A stretch of 64,000 nt of DNA from Microbacterium sp. MYb66 (GTDB lineage: Bacteria > Actinomycetota > Actinomycetes > Actinomycetales > Microbacteriaceae), in contig NZ_PCOV01000002.1 in the NCBI RefSeq assembly GCF_002979435.1, positions 186,001-250,000 of the forward strand, written 5' to 3'. Within the stretch, counting starts at the first letter, position 1. Each line of letters begins with the position of its first letter. Positions 9,068 to 18,421 of this stretch are shown here, piece by piece. The notes beneath the pieces were generated by a model. That model was not told the origin of the DNA. It searched no databases and saw only the letters and a list, made by a program, of their open reading frames with translations. The translations under genes were made by a program, and so were the position numbers.

Positions 9068-10396
9068 TCAGTACGACGTCCGACCGGCGTTCGTGCGGAG
9101 CCACGGCAGAGGATCGATGGTCGTTCCGTTGACGATGAGCTCGAAGTGCATGTGCGCGCCGTAGGAACGGCCCGTGTTTCCCGTCTTGCCGACGATGGTG
9201 CCGACCTTCACGGTGTCGCCGGCCTTGACCTGCAGCGAGCCGTACTGCATGTGCGAGTAGTGGCTCGTGATGACTGCGCCGTCGATGACGTGATCGATGT
9301 ACACGGTCACGCCGTAGGCGCCGCCCTGCTCGGTCGCGATTCGGACCGTGCCGTCGGCGATAGCCTGGACGGGTGCACCGTCGCCCGGGACGAAGTCGAT
9401 GCCCTCGTGCAGGCGCCCGCTGCGCATGCCGTAGCCGTAGCTCATGCCCACGCCGACGAGGAACGGCCACTGGATCGCGGCGTCGGGGTCGTTCGTGAAG
9501 ATCTCGCCCGAGTAGTTGATGCCCTGCTCGGCGGCGACCTGCACCAGCGAAACGGTGCTGAAGTCATCGGCGCGCGCGAGCGACTCGTTCTCGACGCCGG
9601 AGGGGGCGACGAATGCCTGGATCTCGTCGGCGGCCGCGCCACCTGCCTCGGAGCCGGCGGCAGACACCAACGAGGTGGCAGCGACTGAGGGACCCTGCAC
9701 GGCGGCGACCGCCTCGGCGGGGAGCGTCATCGACACTGCGAGGAGACCGGCGAGGCTCATCACGCCGACCGTCGCACCGAGGGTCACGGCCTTGCGGATG
9801 TTGCGCGGACGGCGCGAAGCCACATGGGATGCCGCATCAGCCTCAGCCGCGGGGGCCTGCTTCGCCGACGCCTGGTCGGAAGCCGACACGGTCGGGACGG
9901 ACCCCGTGTGGCGGAATGCGCGGGAGGCCCGTTCGAAGGCATCGTCGTCGTCATCGACGGACGACTCGCGCGCAGGTTCTTCCGTCGCGGGAGACGTGAC
10001 GGACTCAGCGACCTCGGGCTCAGCGACCCCGGGCTCTGCGACCTCGGGCTCTGCGGCCTCGACGGCCTCAGGCTCTGCGACGTCGACGGAAGCGTCGCGG
10101 ATCACGACGAGGCCTTCGGTTTCTGCGACGACGGGCGAGGCGAGAACCTCGGCGACGATCGACTCAGGAGCCTCGGCGATGAAGGGTTCGGCCGGAGTCT
10201 CGGCAGCGGCGCCGAAGGCGCTCCGCTCACGCGCGGCGCGACGCGAAAGGGGCGCGACCACACCGCGGGCGATGGCGGACTCCGCGGCAGAGATGGGTGC
10301 CGTCGTTCCCGCCGCGGGGGCCTCGGAGGCCGCAATGCGGTTTCGGCTGGACCGGCGCGTGGGCGCAGAGGCAGCCTCGGGATTCTCGAAGGGCAA
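9068..10396 (-). CDS. M23 family peptidoglycan endopeptidase with long cytoplasmic N-terminus
   Basis: A 442-residue LytM/M23 peptidase. The C-terminal domain has complete zinc ligands: His330 and Asp334 in 'HEGIDF' and His415/His417 in 'GAHMHFEL'. A single hydrophobic helix at about residues 207-230 precedes an exported stalk, so the catalytic domain is outside. The first 200 residues are low complexity and acidic, with a repeated AEPEV unit and a DDDDD run, and would be cytoplasmic. The frame begins at a TTG at 10396 with only a weak GAGAGA upstream, so the true start is less certain than the rest. It cleaves cross-links in peptidoglycan. It stands alone between tRNAs and the phosphatase gene. 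Confidence 0.88.
   Translation of the reverse strand: MPFENPEAASAPTRRSSRNRIAASEAPAAGTTAPISAAESAIARGVVAPLSRRAARERSAFGAAAETPAEPFIAEAPESIVAEVLASPVVAETEGLVVIRDASVDVAEPEAVEAAEPEVAEPGVAEPEVAESVTSPATEEPARESSVDDDDDAFERASRAFRHTGSVPTVSASDQASAKQAPAAEADAASHVASRRPRNIRKAVTLGATVGVMSLAGLLAVSMTLPAEAVAAVQGPSVAATSLVSAAGSEAGGAAADEIQAFVAPSGVENESLARADDFSTVSLVQVAAEQGINYSGEIFTNDPDAAIQWPFLVGVGMSYGYGMRSGRLHEGIDFVPGDGAPVQAIADGTVRIATEQGGAYGVTVYIDHVIDGAVITSHYSHMQYGSLQVKAGDTVKVGTIVGKTGNTGRSYGAHMHFELIVNGTTIDPLPWLRTNAGRTSY
10008..10052. repeat. 15-bp tandem repeat, three copies, inside the M23 gene
   Basis: Three near-identical 15-mers of the form GCGACCTCGGGCTCT start at 10008, 10023 and 10038. They encode the AEPEV-type pentapeptide repeats of the cytoplasmic N-terminal region, with a degenerate fourth copy following. 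Copy number could vary between strains. Confidence 0.75.
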
Positions 10397-10440
10397 AGCG
10401 TTTCTCTCGGTCGTGCGTCAAGCTCGGGGGCGCAAACTCA

Positions 10441-10465
10441 ACTTTCACCTTCGGGTGGTGAAAGT
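10441..10465 (-). other. Hairpin in the 5' leader of the M23 gene
   Basis: ACTTTCACC (10441-10449) and GGTGAAAGT (10457-10465) form a perfect 9-bp stem with a 7-nt loop, 45 nt before the start codon. A TAGGGTTTT box at about 10476-10484 (minus) is a candidate -10 region, so the hairpin would lie at the beginning of the leader RNA. There is too little leader for a ydaO (c-di-AMP) riboswitch, which controls related hydrolases elsewhere. Confidence 0.5.
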
Positions 10466-10516
10466 AACGATCGCGTAAAACCCTACCCTGATCACCCTGG
10501 GAATGCCATGAATCGG

Positions 10517-11317
10517 TCAGCGATTCTCGGTCAGGAGCGCGAGCAGCCGCGCGTGTACATCGCGGCCCCCGGCGATCAGCATCGGGCGCGCGGAATCGAC
10601 GTCGGTCCTCGTGACCGCGCCGCCTGCCTCCGTCACGAGGAGTGTGCCGGCGGCGAAGTCCCATGGCCTCAGCCCGCGTTCGAAGTACCCGTCGAGCCGA
10701 CCTGCCGCGACGTAGGCGAGGTCGAGCGCCGCCGCCCCCATGCGCCGGACATCTCGTGCCATCGGCATGACGCGGCTCACGGTCGCGAGGTCACCTTCAT
10801 GAGTCGCGGGGTCATAGCCGAATCCGGTCGCGAGGAGCGCCCCGGCGGGGGTCTCCTCCGTGACGGCGAGTCGAGTGCCGCCCGACCAGGCCCCGTGACC
10901 GAGAGCCGCGGAGAAGATCTCTCCCAGCGCGGGCGCGTTGACGACCGCGGCGAGCACCTCCCAGGACGCGGGATCCGGTTCACCTCTGACGGCCGCGATG
11001 CTCACGTTGTACGCGGGGATGCCGTACGCGTAGTTGACGGTGCCGTCGATCGGGTCGACCACCCAGGTGATCCCGCTGCCGCCGGCCTCGGCTCCCGTCT
11101 CCTCGCCGAGGAAGCCATCCTCGGCCCTCGCGGCACGAAGGCGATCGCGGATGAGGGCTTCGACCTCGCGGTCGGCGTCCGTCACGATGTCGGCGAGGGT
11201 CGACTTCGTCGCGGCGAGGCGGACCCCCTCTTGGCGGCGCGTATGTGCGAGCTCTCCGGCCTCCCGCGAGATCTCGATCGCGAGCTCGCTGAGCTCCAGG
11301 GTGAGTGCGAGCGTCAC
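10517..11317 (-). CDS. Inositol monophosphatase family protein
   Basis: A 266-residue Mg-dependent phosphatase. The metal-binding motifs are intact: 'FLGEETG' (Glu ligands), 'WVVDPIDGTVNYAYG' (DPIDGT signature) and 'PWDFAAGTLLVTEAGG' (the second Asp ligand). Members dephosphorylate inositol-1-phosphate, histidinol phosphate or related compounds. The GTG start at 11317 overlaps the stop of the upstream membrane protein gene by four bases (GTGA), so the two genes are translationally coupled. In actinobacteria IMPases supply inositol for phosphatidylinositol and mycothiol, but the exact substrate here is not fixed. Confidence 0.88.
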   Translation of the reverse strand: MTLALTLELSELAIEISREAGELAHTRRQEGVRLAATKSTLADIVTDADREVEALIRDRLRAARAEDGFLGEETGAEAGGSGITWVVDPIDGTVNYAYGIPAYNVSIAAVRGEPDPASWEVLAAVVNAPALGEIFSAALGHGAWSGGTRLAVTEETPAGALLATGFGYDPATHEGDLATVSRVMPMARDVRRMGAAALDLAYVAAGRLDGYFERGLRPWDFAAGTLLVTEAGGAVTRTDVDSARPMLIAGGRDVHARLLALLTENR

Positions 11318-12300
11318 GGTGCGGGGTGCTGCGGTGCGGGCGGCGGCGGCGGGAAAGCGGGCGGCTCCCCCTGCGGCGCTGCCGTCGGCACGGCACCGGG
11401 TGCCGGCGGCACCGAGTGCTCACCCGGCGTCGGAGACGACGGGGCCGCGGGCTGCGCGAACTGCGGGGCGGCCGGCTGCGGTGCGACGGGGAACGTCGAC
11501 GCCGGCGCCTGGCCGAGCGCCTGCTGCGGCGGGGCGACGGTCGGGTACCCGGTGTAGTAAGCGTTCCAGTCGGGGTTGCCATCCGGCAGCGCCGGCAGGG
11601 GCGTGATGCCGTCTGCGTAGGTCGGCCAGGACGGGGCCGCCTGAACCGGGGCGACGGGCTTCTTCTTCGGCGCGAACAGGGCGTTCAGAAGCGGGATGAG
11701 CGTGGTGCCGACGGCGACGAGGATGGTCAGCGCGACGACGATGCGCCAATACAGCTCGCCGTACTCGAAGGTGTTCGGGAAGGCGAGGAAGAACACGAGC
11801 ATGCCGACGAGGCCGCCCAGGAAGACGATGGTCACGATGTAGATCACCCTCGTGAACGTCGTGACGTGCCGCTGCGCCGCAGGGGTGAACAGCCGCACAT
11901 GAACGAGTGCGAGCTGCAGGATGCCGATGACGAGGAGCAGCTGGAAGAAGCGCTCCGCCCCGAAGTAGTAGCCGTCTTCGGGGAGCCAGATCTTCACGGC
12001 ACCGACCAGGAGGGCGACGATCCAGCTCACCATGCTCGCCAACTGCAGCCAATCCGGGCGGTTCGGTGCGAGGCCGGCCTCGAGGATCGCGATCCCGGCG
12101 AAGGCCGCGAGCAGCAGGATAGTGAGGAATGCGCGGCCGATCAGACCGTCCTGGTCGCCGATGAGCACCCAGACGACGCACACGAGCGCCGCGGCGATCA
12201 GCGCACCGATGGCGATCCAGAGGGACCCCCTGATGAGCAGCGACATGTTCTTCTTCTCACCCTGCGTCGTCTGATGCGTGGTGATGTCCGGCTGGGACAT
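11314..12300 (-). CDS. Multipass membrane protein with proline-rich C-terminal tail
   Basis: A 328-residue protein with seven or so hydrophobic helices between residues 20 and 210, followed by a cytoplasmic tail rich in Pro, Ala and Gln (about residues 215-328, ending in a PPPPP run). I do not recognise a named family. I chose the ATG at 12300 because GAGAGG lies upstream and the longer frame contains several unlikely alternatives. It is coupled to the phosphatase gene by a GTGA overlap. Proline-rich tails of this type often mediate contact with other proteins at the membrane, but no function can be assigned. Confidence 0.75.
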   Translation of the reverse strand: MSQPDITTHQTTQGEKKNMSLLIRGSLWIAIGALIAAALVCVVWVLIGDQDGLIGRAFLTILLLAAFAGIAILEAGLAPNRPDWLQLASMVSWIVALLVGAVKIWLPEDGYYFGAERFFQLLLVIGILQLALVHVRLFTPAAQRHVTTFTRVIYIVTIVFLGGLVGMLVFFLAFPNTFEYGELYWRIVVALTILVAVGTTLIPLLNALFAPKKKPVAPVQAAPSWPTYADGITPLPALPDGNPDWNAYYTGYPTVAPPQQALGQAPASTFPVAPQPAAPQFAQPAAPSSPTPGEHSVPPAPGAVPTAAPQGEPPAFPPPPPAPQHPAP

Positions 12301-12417
12301 GGCGATCCTCTCGTCGAGCGGCGATGCCTTCATACTGCCATGCGCATGCATCACCGTCGGGGAGCGCACAGCGGACTGGGGAAAGCCGCCGCGCAGCCAC
12401 CAGCTGGGCAGGAGTGG

Positions 12418-13218
12418 TCAGCCCGCCTTCTTGGCGGACGCCGCCGCGAACGCCGCGACTCTCGCCTGCGCATCCGGCGTCTCCAGGGCCGCGCCGATCG
12501 AGCGGGCCTCCTCGCTCAGCTGTTCGACGAACGAGCGCTCCGGCTGCGAGCGCACCAGCCGCTTCGCCTGCCCATAGGCGTCGGCCGCCCCTGCGAGCCA
12601 GAACCGGGCGATCTCCTCGCCACGCGCCCGCACGAGCGCCGCCTCGGCGGCGGCATCCTCACCGGCGACGGTCTCGGCGACGAGTCCCCACTCCTGCGCC
12701 TCGGCCCCCGACAGCAGACGATCCTGCAGTACGAGCTGCAGGGCGCGGCGCTGGCCCACGGCACGGGCGAGCTGCGCCGACACCGAGAGGTCGGGGGTCA
12801 GGCCGATGTTCGCGTACAGGCTGCCGAGCTTGGACCGCGACCCGACGACCGCGTAGTCGCTGGAGAGCAGGATGCCGAGTCCGCCGCCGGCCGTGGTGCC
12901 GTGCGCGGCCGCAACGACCGGAACCGCGGACTCGGTGAGCGAGCGGATGCCGGCGTTGATCACCTCGGCGAGCGCGGTGATCTCCGCTCCGGAGGCTCCC
13001 ATCGTCGTCGCCATGTCGATGACGTCGCCCCCGGCGCAGAACGCCGGGCCCGCGGCATCGATGAGGATCGCCTTGACGTCCGCCCGAGACGTCGCCTCGG
13101 CCGTCGCATCCTTCCAGGCATGAGCGAGGTCTGCGTTGAAAGCGTTGAGACGAGCGGGGCGGTTCAGCGTCAGCCTGGCCATCCCCTCTTCGACGGTGAA
13201 CAGGATGGCATCACTCAT
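12418..13218 (-). CDS. Enoyl-CoA hydratase/isomerase family protein
   Basis: A 266-residue crotonase. The oxyanion-hole motifs are visible: 'AGPAFCAGGDV' near residue 65 and 'HGTTAGGGLGILLSSDYAV' near residue 105-123. The usual catalytic Glu pair is not obvious; 'IGLTPDLS' carries Asp where a Glu or Asp is common in isomerases, so a shift or other crotonase reaction is as likely as hydration. GAAGGAG precedes the ATG at 13218. It acts on acyl-CoA thioesters, but no fatty-acid oxidation partners are adjacent. Confidence 0.87.
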   Translation of the reverse strand: MSDAILFTVEEGMARLTLNRPARLNAFNADLAHAWKDATAEATSRADVKAILIDAAGPAFCAGGDVIDMATTMGASGAEITALAEVINAGIRSLTESAVPVVAAAHGTTAGGGLGILLSSDYAVVGSRSKLGSLYANIGLTPDLSVSAQLARAVGQRRALQLVLQDRLLSGAEAQEWGLVAETVAGEDAAAEAALVRARGEEIARFWLAGAADAYGQAKRLVRSQPERSFVEQLSEEARSIGAALETPDAQARVAAFAAASAKKAG

Positions 13219-13263
13219 GGCTTCTCCTTCGAGCACAGGACGTGTGGTCCAGCGTAACCGCGA

Positions 13264-13755
13264 TCAGACCTGCTCCCAGACCTGCGAGACGAAGCTCTCC
13301 ATGCGGCGGCGCGTGCCGTCCAGACGGAGGTCGGCCTGACCCGGCGCCCTGACCTCGTTCGGGGCGAGCGGGTGCGCCAGCCGCACGTTCTCATGGCAGG
13401 AGAGGTCGGCGCACATATAGGTGCCGAAGGAGTCGCCGCGGCGTCCGGCTTCACCGGTCCGCCGGGCGGAGAAGAGCGCGATCTGGTTGCCCGGCTGCAT
13501 CGTGTGGCAGATGTTGCACATCCCGGAACGTCCGCGGCCCGGCTCCGTGGCGCGCAGCACGATGCCGACCACGCTGTCCTCGTGCGGGATCAGGACGTAG
13601 CCGCGGCGACTCGCGCTCGGGTCCTGCCAGGCGAAGAAGTCGAGATAGTCCCAGTCCACGAGCAGGAAGTCATGAGGCATCTCCATGATCCGCAGCTCGT
13701 CGGCATCCGCGTTGACGAACGATGCCCGGACCTCGGCTTCGGTGAGCGGTCGCAT
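13264..13755 (-). CDS. FBP domain-containing zinc-finger protein
   Basis: A 163-residue protein with a Cys4 treble-clef-type zinc finger: 'CNICH' near residue 80 and 'CADLSCH' near residue 116. This matches the FBP domain known from the EF-G-binding proteins; FusB, a family member, rescues ribosomes from fusidic acid. The N-terminal strands 'DFLLVDWDYLDFFAW' are typical. A TAGACT box 6 nt before the ATG suggests a leaderless transcript. Most actinobacterial members are housekeeping proteins, so a resistance role is not implied. Confidence 0.8.
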   Translation of the reverse strand: MRPLTEAEVRASFVNADADELRIMEMPHDFLLVDWDYLDFFAWQDPSASRRGYVLIPHEDSVVGIVLRATEPGRGRSGMCNICHTMQPGNQIALFSARRTGEAGRRGDSFGTYMCADLSCHENVRLAHPLAPNEVRAPGQADLRLDGTRRRMESFVSQVWEQV

Positions 13756-13764
13756 TCGACCAGT

Positions 13765-14664
13765 CTATGAACCCGTGTCCGCCAGAGGCGCAGGTGCGCC
13801 CGGGTCGTCGGCGGCGGCGCGGTCACGGATCAGGAAGCCGAACCCGAACGCGATGAAGAACATGAGCACCCCGTAGACGGCGGCGGGGAGGCTCAGCTCC
13901 ACGGAGCCGAGGACGGACTGGGCGATCACGATCGCCAGCGTGGCGTTGTGGATGCCGATCTCGAACGACGTGGCGATCGCCTGGCGCTTGCCCACGCGGA
14001 GCATCCGCGGGACGAGGAAGCCGATGGCGAGGCTGATCAGGCAGAACAGCACGGTGATCAGGGCGAGCTGCGTGAAGTTCGCGACGAGGAGCGTCCAGTT
14101 CGAGGCGACGGCTCCCGCGATGACGACGATCAGGATGATCACGGAGGCGATCCGCACCGGCTTGTCCATGCTCGTGGCGAACTTCGGCCAGAAGCGCCGC
14201 ACGATCATTCCGAGCGCGACCGGCAGCAGCACGATCGCGAACACCTCGAGCGCCTTCGACCACTGCAGCCCCAGCCGGTCATCGAACGGCTGGAAGTAGG
14301 CGATCGCGAAGTTGGTGATGATCGGGAGGGTGATCACGGCGATGACGGAGTTCACCGCCGTGAGCGAGATGTTGAGGGCGATGTCGCCGCGGAACAGGTG
14401 GCTGTAGAGGTTGGCGGTGGTTCCGCCGGGCGACGCGGCGAGCATCATCATGCCGACCGCGAGGATCGGCGGGAGCTGGAAGGCGAGCACGAGCCCGAAG
14501 CAGATCGCCGGCAGCACGACGAGCTGGCAGAGCAGCGCGATGATCACCGCCTTCGGCTGCTTCAGCACCCTCGCGAAGTCGGCGAGAGTGAGGCTGAGGC
14601 CGAGGCCCAGCATGATGATGCCCAGAGCGACGGGCAGTCCGATGGTGGTCAACGCTGATCCCAT
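13765..14664 (-). CDS. Bile acid:sodium symporter (BASS) family transporter
   Basis: A 299-residue membrane protein with about nine or ten helices. The family landmarks are 'AASPGGTTANLYSHLFRGD' (crossing motif with the sodium-site residues) and 'ATSFEIGIHNATLAI' (the second half-helix motif, E..N..). It probably moves an organic anion or keto acid in symport with sodium. It ends close to the FBP gene but probably has its own promoter. Substrate not predictable. Confidence 0.88.
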   Translation of the reverse strand: MGSALTTIGLPVALGIIMLGLGLSLTLADFARVLKQPKAVIIALLCQLVVLPAICFGLVLAFQLPPILAVGMMMLAASPGGTTANLYSHLFRGDIALNISLTAVNSVIAVITLPIITNFAIAYFQPFDDRLGLQWSKALEVFAIVLLPVALGMIVRRFWPKFATSMDKPVRIASVIILIVVIAGAVASNWTLLVANFTQLALITVLFCLISLAIGFLVPRMLRVGKRQAIATSFEIGIHNATLAIVIAQSVLGSVELSLPAAVYGVLMFFIAFGFGFLIRDRAAADDPGAPAPLADTGS

Positions 14665-14814
14665 GGGACTCAGTGTGACGGACGGAGGGCCTCGGTGTCA
14701 CGTGTTCGCTCGATCCCGGATGTGTCCCCGGTGCGCGAAACTCATCCGGTCGGCGTATCCCCGTCATTCCTGCGCCCGATCCTCGGCGGCGGGACAGCCC
14801 CTAGCGTCGAAGGT

Positions 14815-15432
14815 GTGTTGAGATCCCGCCTCTCCCCCGTCCTCCCGGCAGCCGTGATCGCCGCGCTCGCCGCGCTCGTCCTGATCCTCCCCTTCCCGGG
14901 CAGCCTCAGCGTCGTCGCCACACGAAGCCTGTCGGGCACTTTCAGCGCGATCCCGGGGGTCGCACTGCTGTCCGAGATCCTGCTCGTCCTGCTCGCCGTC
15001 GCCACGGCCGGCGCCCTGGTCCACGTCGTCATGCGCCACCCGGAGCGGCGCGGCGCCGCCCTCGCAGCGGCGTTCGGCGTGGGCGTCGCCTACGCCGCGA
15101 GCGAAGGCGTCAAACTGCTCGTCGCTCAGCCCCGACCGTGCTCCAGCGGGGACCTGAGGATCGAGTGTCCTCCTCCCGGCGATTGGTCCTTCCCCTCGAA
15201 CCACGCGACTCTGGCGTTCGGCGCGGTGGTCGTGATCATCGTCGCGATCCAGCGCGTCTCGGTCGCCTGGCTCGCTGTGGGAGCCGCCGCCCTCGTCGCC
15301 GGTGGCCGCGTGGCGCAGGGCGTGCACTATCTGCACGATGTCGCGGCCGGGGCCCTCCTCGGTCTGGCGATCCCGGTCGCACTCGTCGCGGCGATCCACG
15401 GGTGGAAGGAGAGGACTCGGCGCCGCCGATAG
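14815..15432 (+). CDS. PAP2 family lipid/undecaprenyl phosphatase
   Basis: A 205-residue membrane protein with six hydrophobic helices. The three phosphatase motifs are present: 'KLLVAQPRP' (KX6RP), 'SFPSNHA' (a variant of PSGH with Asn for Gly) and 'GGRVAQGVHYLHDVAAG' (RX5HX3D). Such enzymes recycle undecaprenyl diphosphate or hydrolyse other lipid phosphates. The GTG at 14815 is favoured because a TAGCGT -10 box ends 7 nt upstream, the leaderless spacing seen at many genes in this window; the longer frame begins in sequence without such support. Confidence 0.82.
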   Translation: MLRSRLSPVLPAAVIAALAALVLILPFPGSLSVVATRSLSGTFSAIPGVALLSEILLVLLAVATAGALVHVVMRHPERRGAALAAAFGVGVAYAASEGVKLLVAQPRPCSSGDLRIECPPPGDWSFPSNHATLAFGAVVVIIVAIQRVSVAWLAVGAAALVAGGRVAQGVHYLHDVAAGALLGLAIPVALVAAIHGWKERTRRRR

Positions 15433-15460
15433 CCTCTCCTCCCGATCGCGGTGTCGCCCT

Positions 15461-16696
15461 TCAGTTCATGGCCGCTTTGGTGACCAGAGCCGTGACGATG
15501 GCTCCGTGCTTGAGGTCGAGGGGCTCGACCCGGTGCCGGGTGTCCGCGGCCGTGAGCAGCAGCCGGCTCCCGGCGGAGTCGTCGTTGTAGCCGCCGATCA
15601 GGCGCACCGCGGGGATTCCCGCGTCGAGGAAGTTCACGTGGTCGGAGTTGCTGGTGTACGCGTAAACCGGATGGACCGGCGTCCCTCCTTCGACGCTCGC
15701 CCGTCGCAGGAGGTCGAGGATGCGCGGGTGCCCGGCGGTGAGCCCGAACAGGCGCGCGTACCCGACCGGGGTGTCCACGTTGACGTTGCAGTGGATACGG
15801 CTCCGGGCCTCGTCGTCGAGTGACGCGACGTATTCGGCGGATCCCGTGAGCGCCCATTCCTCGAAGGTGAACAGAGCGAGGCGGAGGCCCCGTTCGCTCT
15901 CGCTCGCCCGCGGGCCGAGCCGGCGTGCGACCTCGAGGACGACCGAGAGACCGGAGCCGTTGTCCATCGCGCTCTCGGCGAGACCGTGACCGTCGATGTG
16001 GGCGCTGAGCACCACGACCTCATCGGTGCGGCCGGGGAAGTCGACGAAGATGTTCCGTCCCGTCCACTCCCCTGGAGTCGCCGTGTTCGACAGCCGGACG
16101 CTCGCGGGGCCGAAGGCCAGTTCGGTCGCCAGTTCGCCGGCCGCGTCGAAACTGAGGCCGAAGGCCGGGATCTCTCCCGGCGCCCCCGTACCGCCCGAGC
16201 CGCTCACCGGTCCTGCGCCCGGCTGGTTGTTCCCGATGAGGAAGGCCGCCGCGCCGTACTCCCTCGCCAGGCCCAGCTTCACCCCGCGGTGGACGTGATT
16301 GGTCGAGAACGGGAACTCGTGCCGGACCAGCACTGCTCGTCCGGCGATGAGCTCGCGCGCGCCTTCGAAGTCCGCCGGCGTCCCCCGCCCGAGGTCGATG
16401 ACCTCGAACACGTCGTCGACCGAGGAGCAGTTGAGGAGGGGGTAACTGGCCAACTCGCGCCCGGTCGACACCAGATGCACCGCGTGGCCTTCGCTGCGCT
16501 GCCCCGACACCGTGAAGGTCTGCTCCGAGTAGGTGCCTCCGAGCGCGCGGGCACGGCTCTCCAGATACTCCTGCGCGGCGGACTCGCTGGCGGTCCCGGC
16601 GACGCGACCCCCGGTGTCGCAGATCGCGGTCAGGTCGGCGGTGAGCTCCTTGCTCAACCAGATGTCGCCGATGATGTCTCGGGTCGTGTCGCTCAT
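15461..16696 (-). CDS. M28 family metallopeptidase
   Basis: A 411-residue aminopeptidase-type enzyme with no signal peptide. An N-terminal part carries a PA-like domain (about 120-210). The zinc and catalytic residues of M28 are all visible: 'LSAHIDGHG', 'AMDNGSG', 'TFEEWALTGS' (catalytic and bridging Glu), 'NVDTPVG' and 'SDHVNFLDAG'. GGAAGGA precedes the ATG. It is the last gene of an amino-acid ABC operon, 13 nt after the ATPase stop, so it probably trims or hydrolyses the imported peptide or acylated amino acid in the cytoplasm. Confidence 0.85.
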   Translation of the reverse strand: MSDTTRDIIGDIWLSKELTADLTAICDTGGRVAGTASESAAQEYLESRARALGGTYSEQTFTVSGQRSEGHAVHLVSTGRELASYPLLNCSSVDDVFEVIDLGRGTPADFEGARELIAGRAVLVRHEFPFSTNHVHRGVKLGLAREYGAAAFLIGNNQPGAGPVSGSGGTGAPGEIPAFGLSFDAAGELATELAFGPASVRLSNTATPGEWTGRNIFVDFPGRTDEVVVLSAHIDGHGLAESAMDNGSGLSVVLEVARRLGPRASESERGLRLALFTFEEWALTGSAEYVASLDDEARSRIHCNVNVDTPVGYARLFGLTAGHPRILDLLRRASVEGGTPVHPVYAYTSNSDHVNFLDAGIPAVRLIGGYNDDSAGSRLLLTAADTRHRVEPLDLKHGAIVTALVTKAAMN

Positions 16697-16709
16697 GATT
16701 CCTTCCGGT

Positions 16710-17468
16710 TCACAGGACGCTGTCCAGGAACGCTTTCGTCCGTGGGTGCTGAGGGTTCGCCATGATCTCGCGCGGGTCGCCGTCCTCGACGATGTAGCCG
16801 CCGTCCATGAAGATGAGGCGGTCGGCGACTTCCCGCGCGAAGCCCATCTCGTGGGTGACGACGATCATCGTCGTGTGCTCCGCGGCGAGGGACTTCATCA
16901 CCGCGAGGACCTCGCCGACCATCTCGGGATCGAGCGCGCTGGTGGGCTCGTCGAAGAGCAGCAGCTTCGGTCTCATGGCCAGCGCCCTGGCGATCGCGAC
17001 ACGCTGCTGCTGGCCGCCGGAGAGCTGCTTCGGATACGCGTTCCTCTTGTCGGCCAGCCCGACGCGGTCGAGCAGCTCGAGGGCGTGGGCGACGGCGATG
17101 GAGCGCTTCTCCTTCTTCACGCCGACGGGGGCTTCGATGATGTTCTCGAGCACCGTCATGTGCGGGAAGAGGTTGAAGGCCTGGAAGACCATGCCGATGT
17201 GCTCGCGCTGAGCGCGCACGGTCTTCTCCGGTGCGTCGTGCAGACGTCCGCCGCGGATGGTCGCGCCCATCGGATCGCCGTCGATCGCGATGAGACCGGC
17301 ATCGATGGTCTCCAGGCGGTTGATGCACCGGAGGAAGGTGCTCTTGCCCGAGCCGCTCGGGCCGATCACGCAGACGACCTGTCCGCGTTCCATCTCCAGG
17401 GAGATGTCCTTGAGGACGTCGAGGCTGCCGAAGCTCTTCTGGACCTCGCGCACACTGAGGAAGCTCAT
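16710..17468 (-). CDS. Amino acid ABC transporter ATP-binding protein
   Basis: A 252-residue GlnQ/HisP-type ATPase. Walker A 'GPSGSGKST', Q-loop '[11 protein letters not shown]', signature 'LSGGQQQR', Walker B '[13 protein letters not shown]' and the H-loop 'VVTHEMGFA' are all present. The start at 17468 overlaps the permease stop by four bases. It powers the polar amino-acid importer formed with the permease and binding protein upstream. An unusual short insertion after the D-loop is not evident. Confidence 0.93.
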   Translation of the reverse strand: MSFLSVREVQKSFGSLDVLKDISLEMERGQVVCVIGPSGSGKSTFLRCINRLETIDAGLIAIDGDPMGATIRGGRLHDAPEKTVRAQREHIGMVFQAFNLFPHMTVLENIIEAPVGVKKEKRSIAVAHALELLDRVGLADKRNAYPKQLSGGQQQRVAIARALAMRPKLLLFDEPTSALDPEMVGEVLAVMKSLAAEHTTMIVVTHEMGFAREVADRLIFMDGGYIVEDGDPREIMANPQHPRTKAFLDSVL

Positions 17469-18421
17469 CGTCGTCCCTCCGTCGTCGTCGCGCGGCGTCG
17501 CAGCCGGATGCCGGTGAGCCGCTGCAGGGAGCCCTTCGCCGGGGAGGTGGAACGCGAGCTTCCGCGCGAGTACAGCCGTTCGAGCGCCTGCTGCCCGATC
17601 ATCAGGATGGAGGTGACGATGAGGTACCAGATCGTCGCGACCATCAGCAGCGGGATCGTCTCGAACGTGCGGCTGTAGACCACCTGCACGGAGTACAGCA
17701 GCTCCGGCAGCGCGATCACCGACACGAGCGATGTGGACTTCAACAGGGACAGGACCTCGTTGCCGGTCGGCGGGATGATGAACCGCATCGCCTGCGGGAG
17801 GACGATGCGCCGCATCGCGCGGCCGCCGCTCATCCCGAGCGCCTTCGACGCCTCGAGCTGACCGTGGTCGACCGAGAGCAGACCGCCGCGGATGATCTCC
17901 GCCATGTACGCCGCCTCGTTCAGAGCGAGCGCGGCGACGGCGACGACGTACGGCGTGACGATCTCGTTGACGTTCCCGGAGAGGAACGTCGGGCCGAACG
18001 GGATCCCGATCGTGATCTGCGGGTACAGGGCGGACACGTTGTAGAGGATGACGAGCTGCACGAGCAGCGGCGTGCCGCGGAAGAACCAGACGTACACGCC
18101 GGCGCATGCATTGAGGATCGGGTTCGACGAGATCCGCATCAGCGCGATGATCAGACCGATGATGATGCCGAGCACCATCGAGACGACGGTCAGCTCGATC
18201 GTCTTCCACAGCCCCTGGAGGATGGATGCCGAGAAGAAGTAGTCGGCGACGACGCCCCACTCGAACCGCGGATTCGTGACGATCGAGAAGACGACCATCG
18301 CGGCGACGACGATGACGACCGCCGTCGCGACCCACATCAGAGGGCGCGGCCTGCCGATGACGCGATAGTCCGTGACGGTCTGCAGCGACGTCGTCAACGT
18401 ACCGGGTGCGGTCGAGGTCAC
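17465..18421 (-). CDS. Amino acid ABC transporter permease
   Basis: A 318-residue HisM/GlnP-type permease with a long N-terminal helix, then the transport core. The '[20 protein letters not shown]' segment is the EAA-like loop that contacts the ATPase. The protein has one homologous permease domain, so it probably works as a homodimer. The GTG start overlaps the binding-protein stop (GTGA). A basic, arginine-rich tail of about 30 residues follows the last helix. Confidence 0.92.
   Translation of the reverse strand: MTSTAPGTLTTSLQTVTDYRVIGRPRPLMWVATAVVIVVAAMVVFSIVTNPRFEWGVVADYFFSASILQGLWKTIELTVVSMVLGIIIGLIIALMRISSNPILNACAGVYVWFFRGTPLLVQLVILYNVSALYPQITIGIPFGPTFLSGNVNEIVTPYVVAVAALALNEAAYMAEIIRGGLLSVDHGQLEASKALGMSGGRAMRRIVLPQAMRFIIPPTGNEVLSLLKSTSLVSVIALPELLYSVQVVYSRTFETIPLLMVATIWYLIVTSILMIGQQALERLYSRGSSRSTSPAKGSLQRLTGIRLRRRATTTEGRR

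Noticed and set aside
10397..10516. Possible c-di-AMP (ydaO) riboswitch before the M23 gene
   Set aside because: Leader is too short and lacks the conserved ydaO core; only a simple hairpin is visible.
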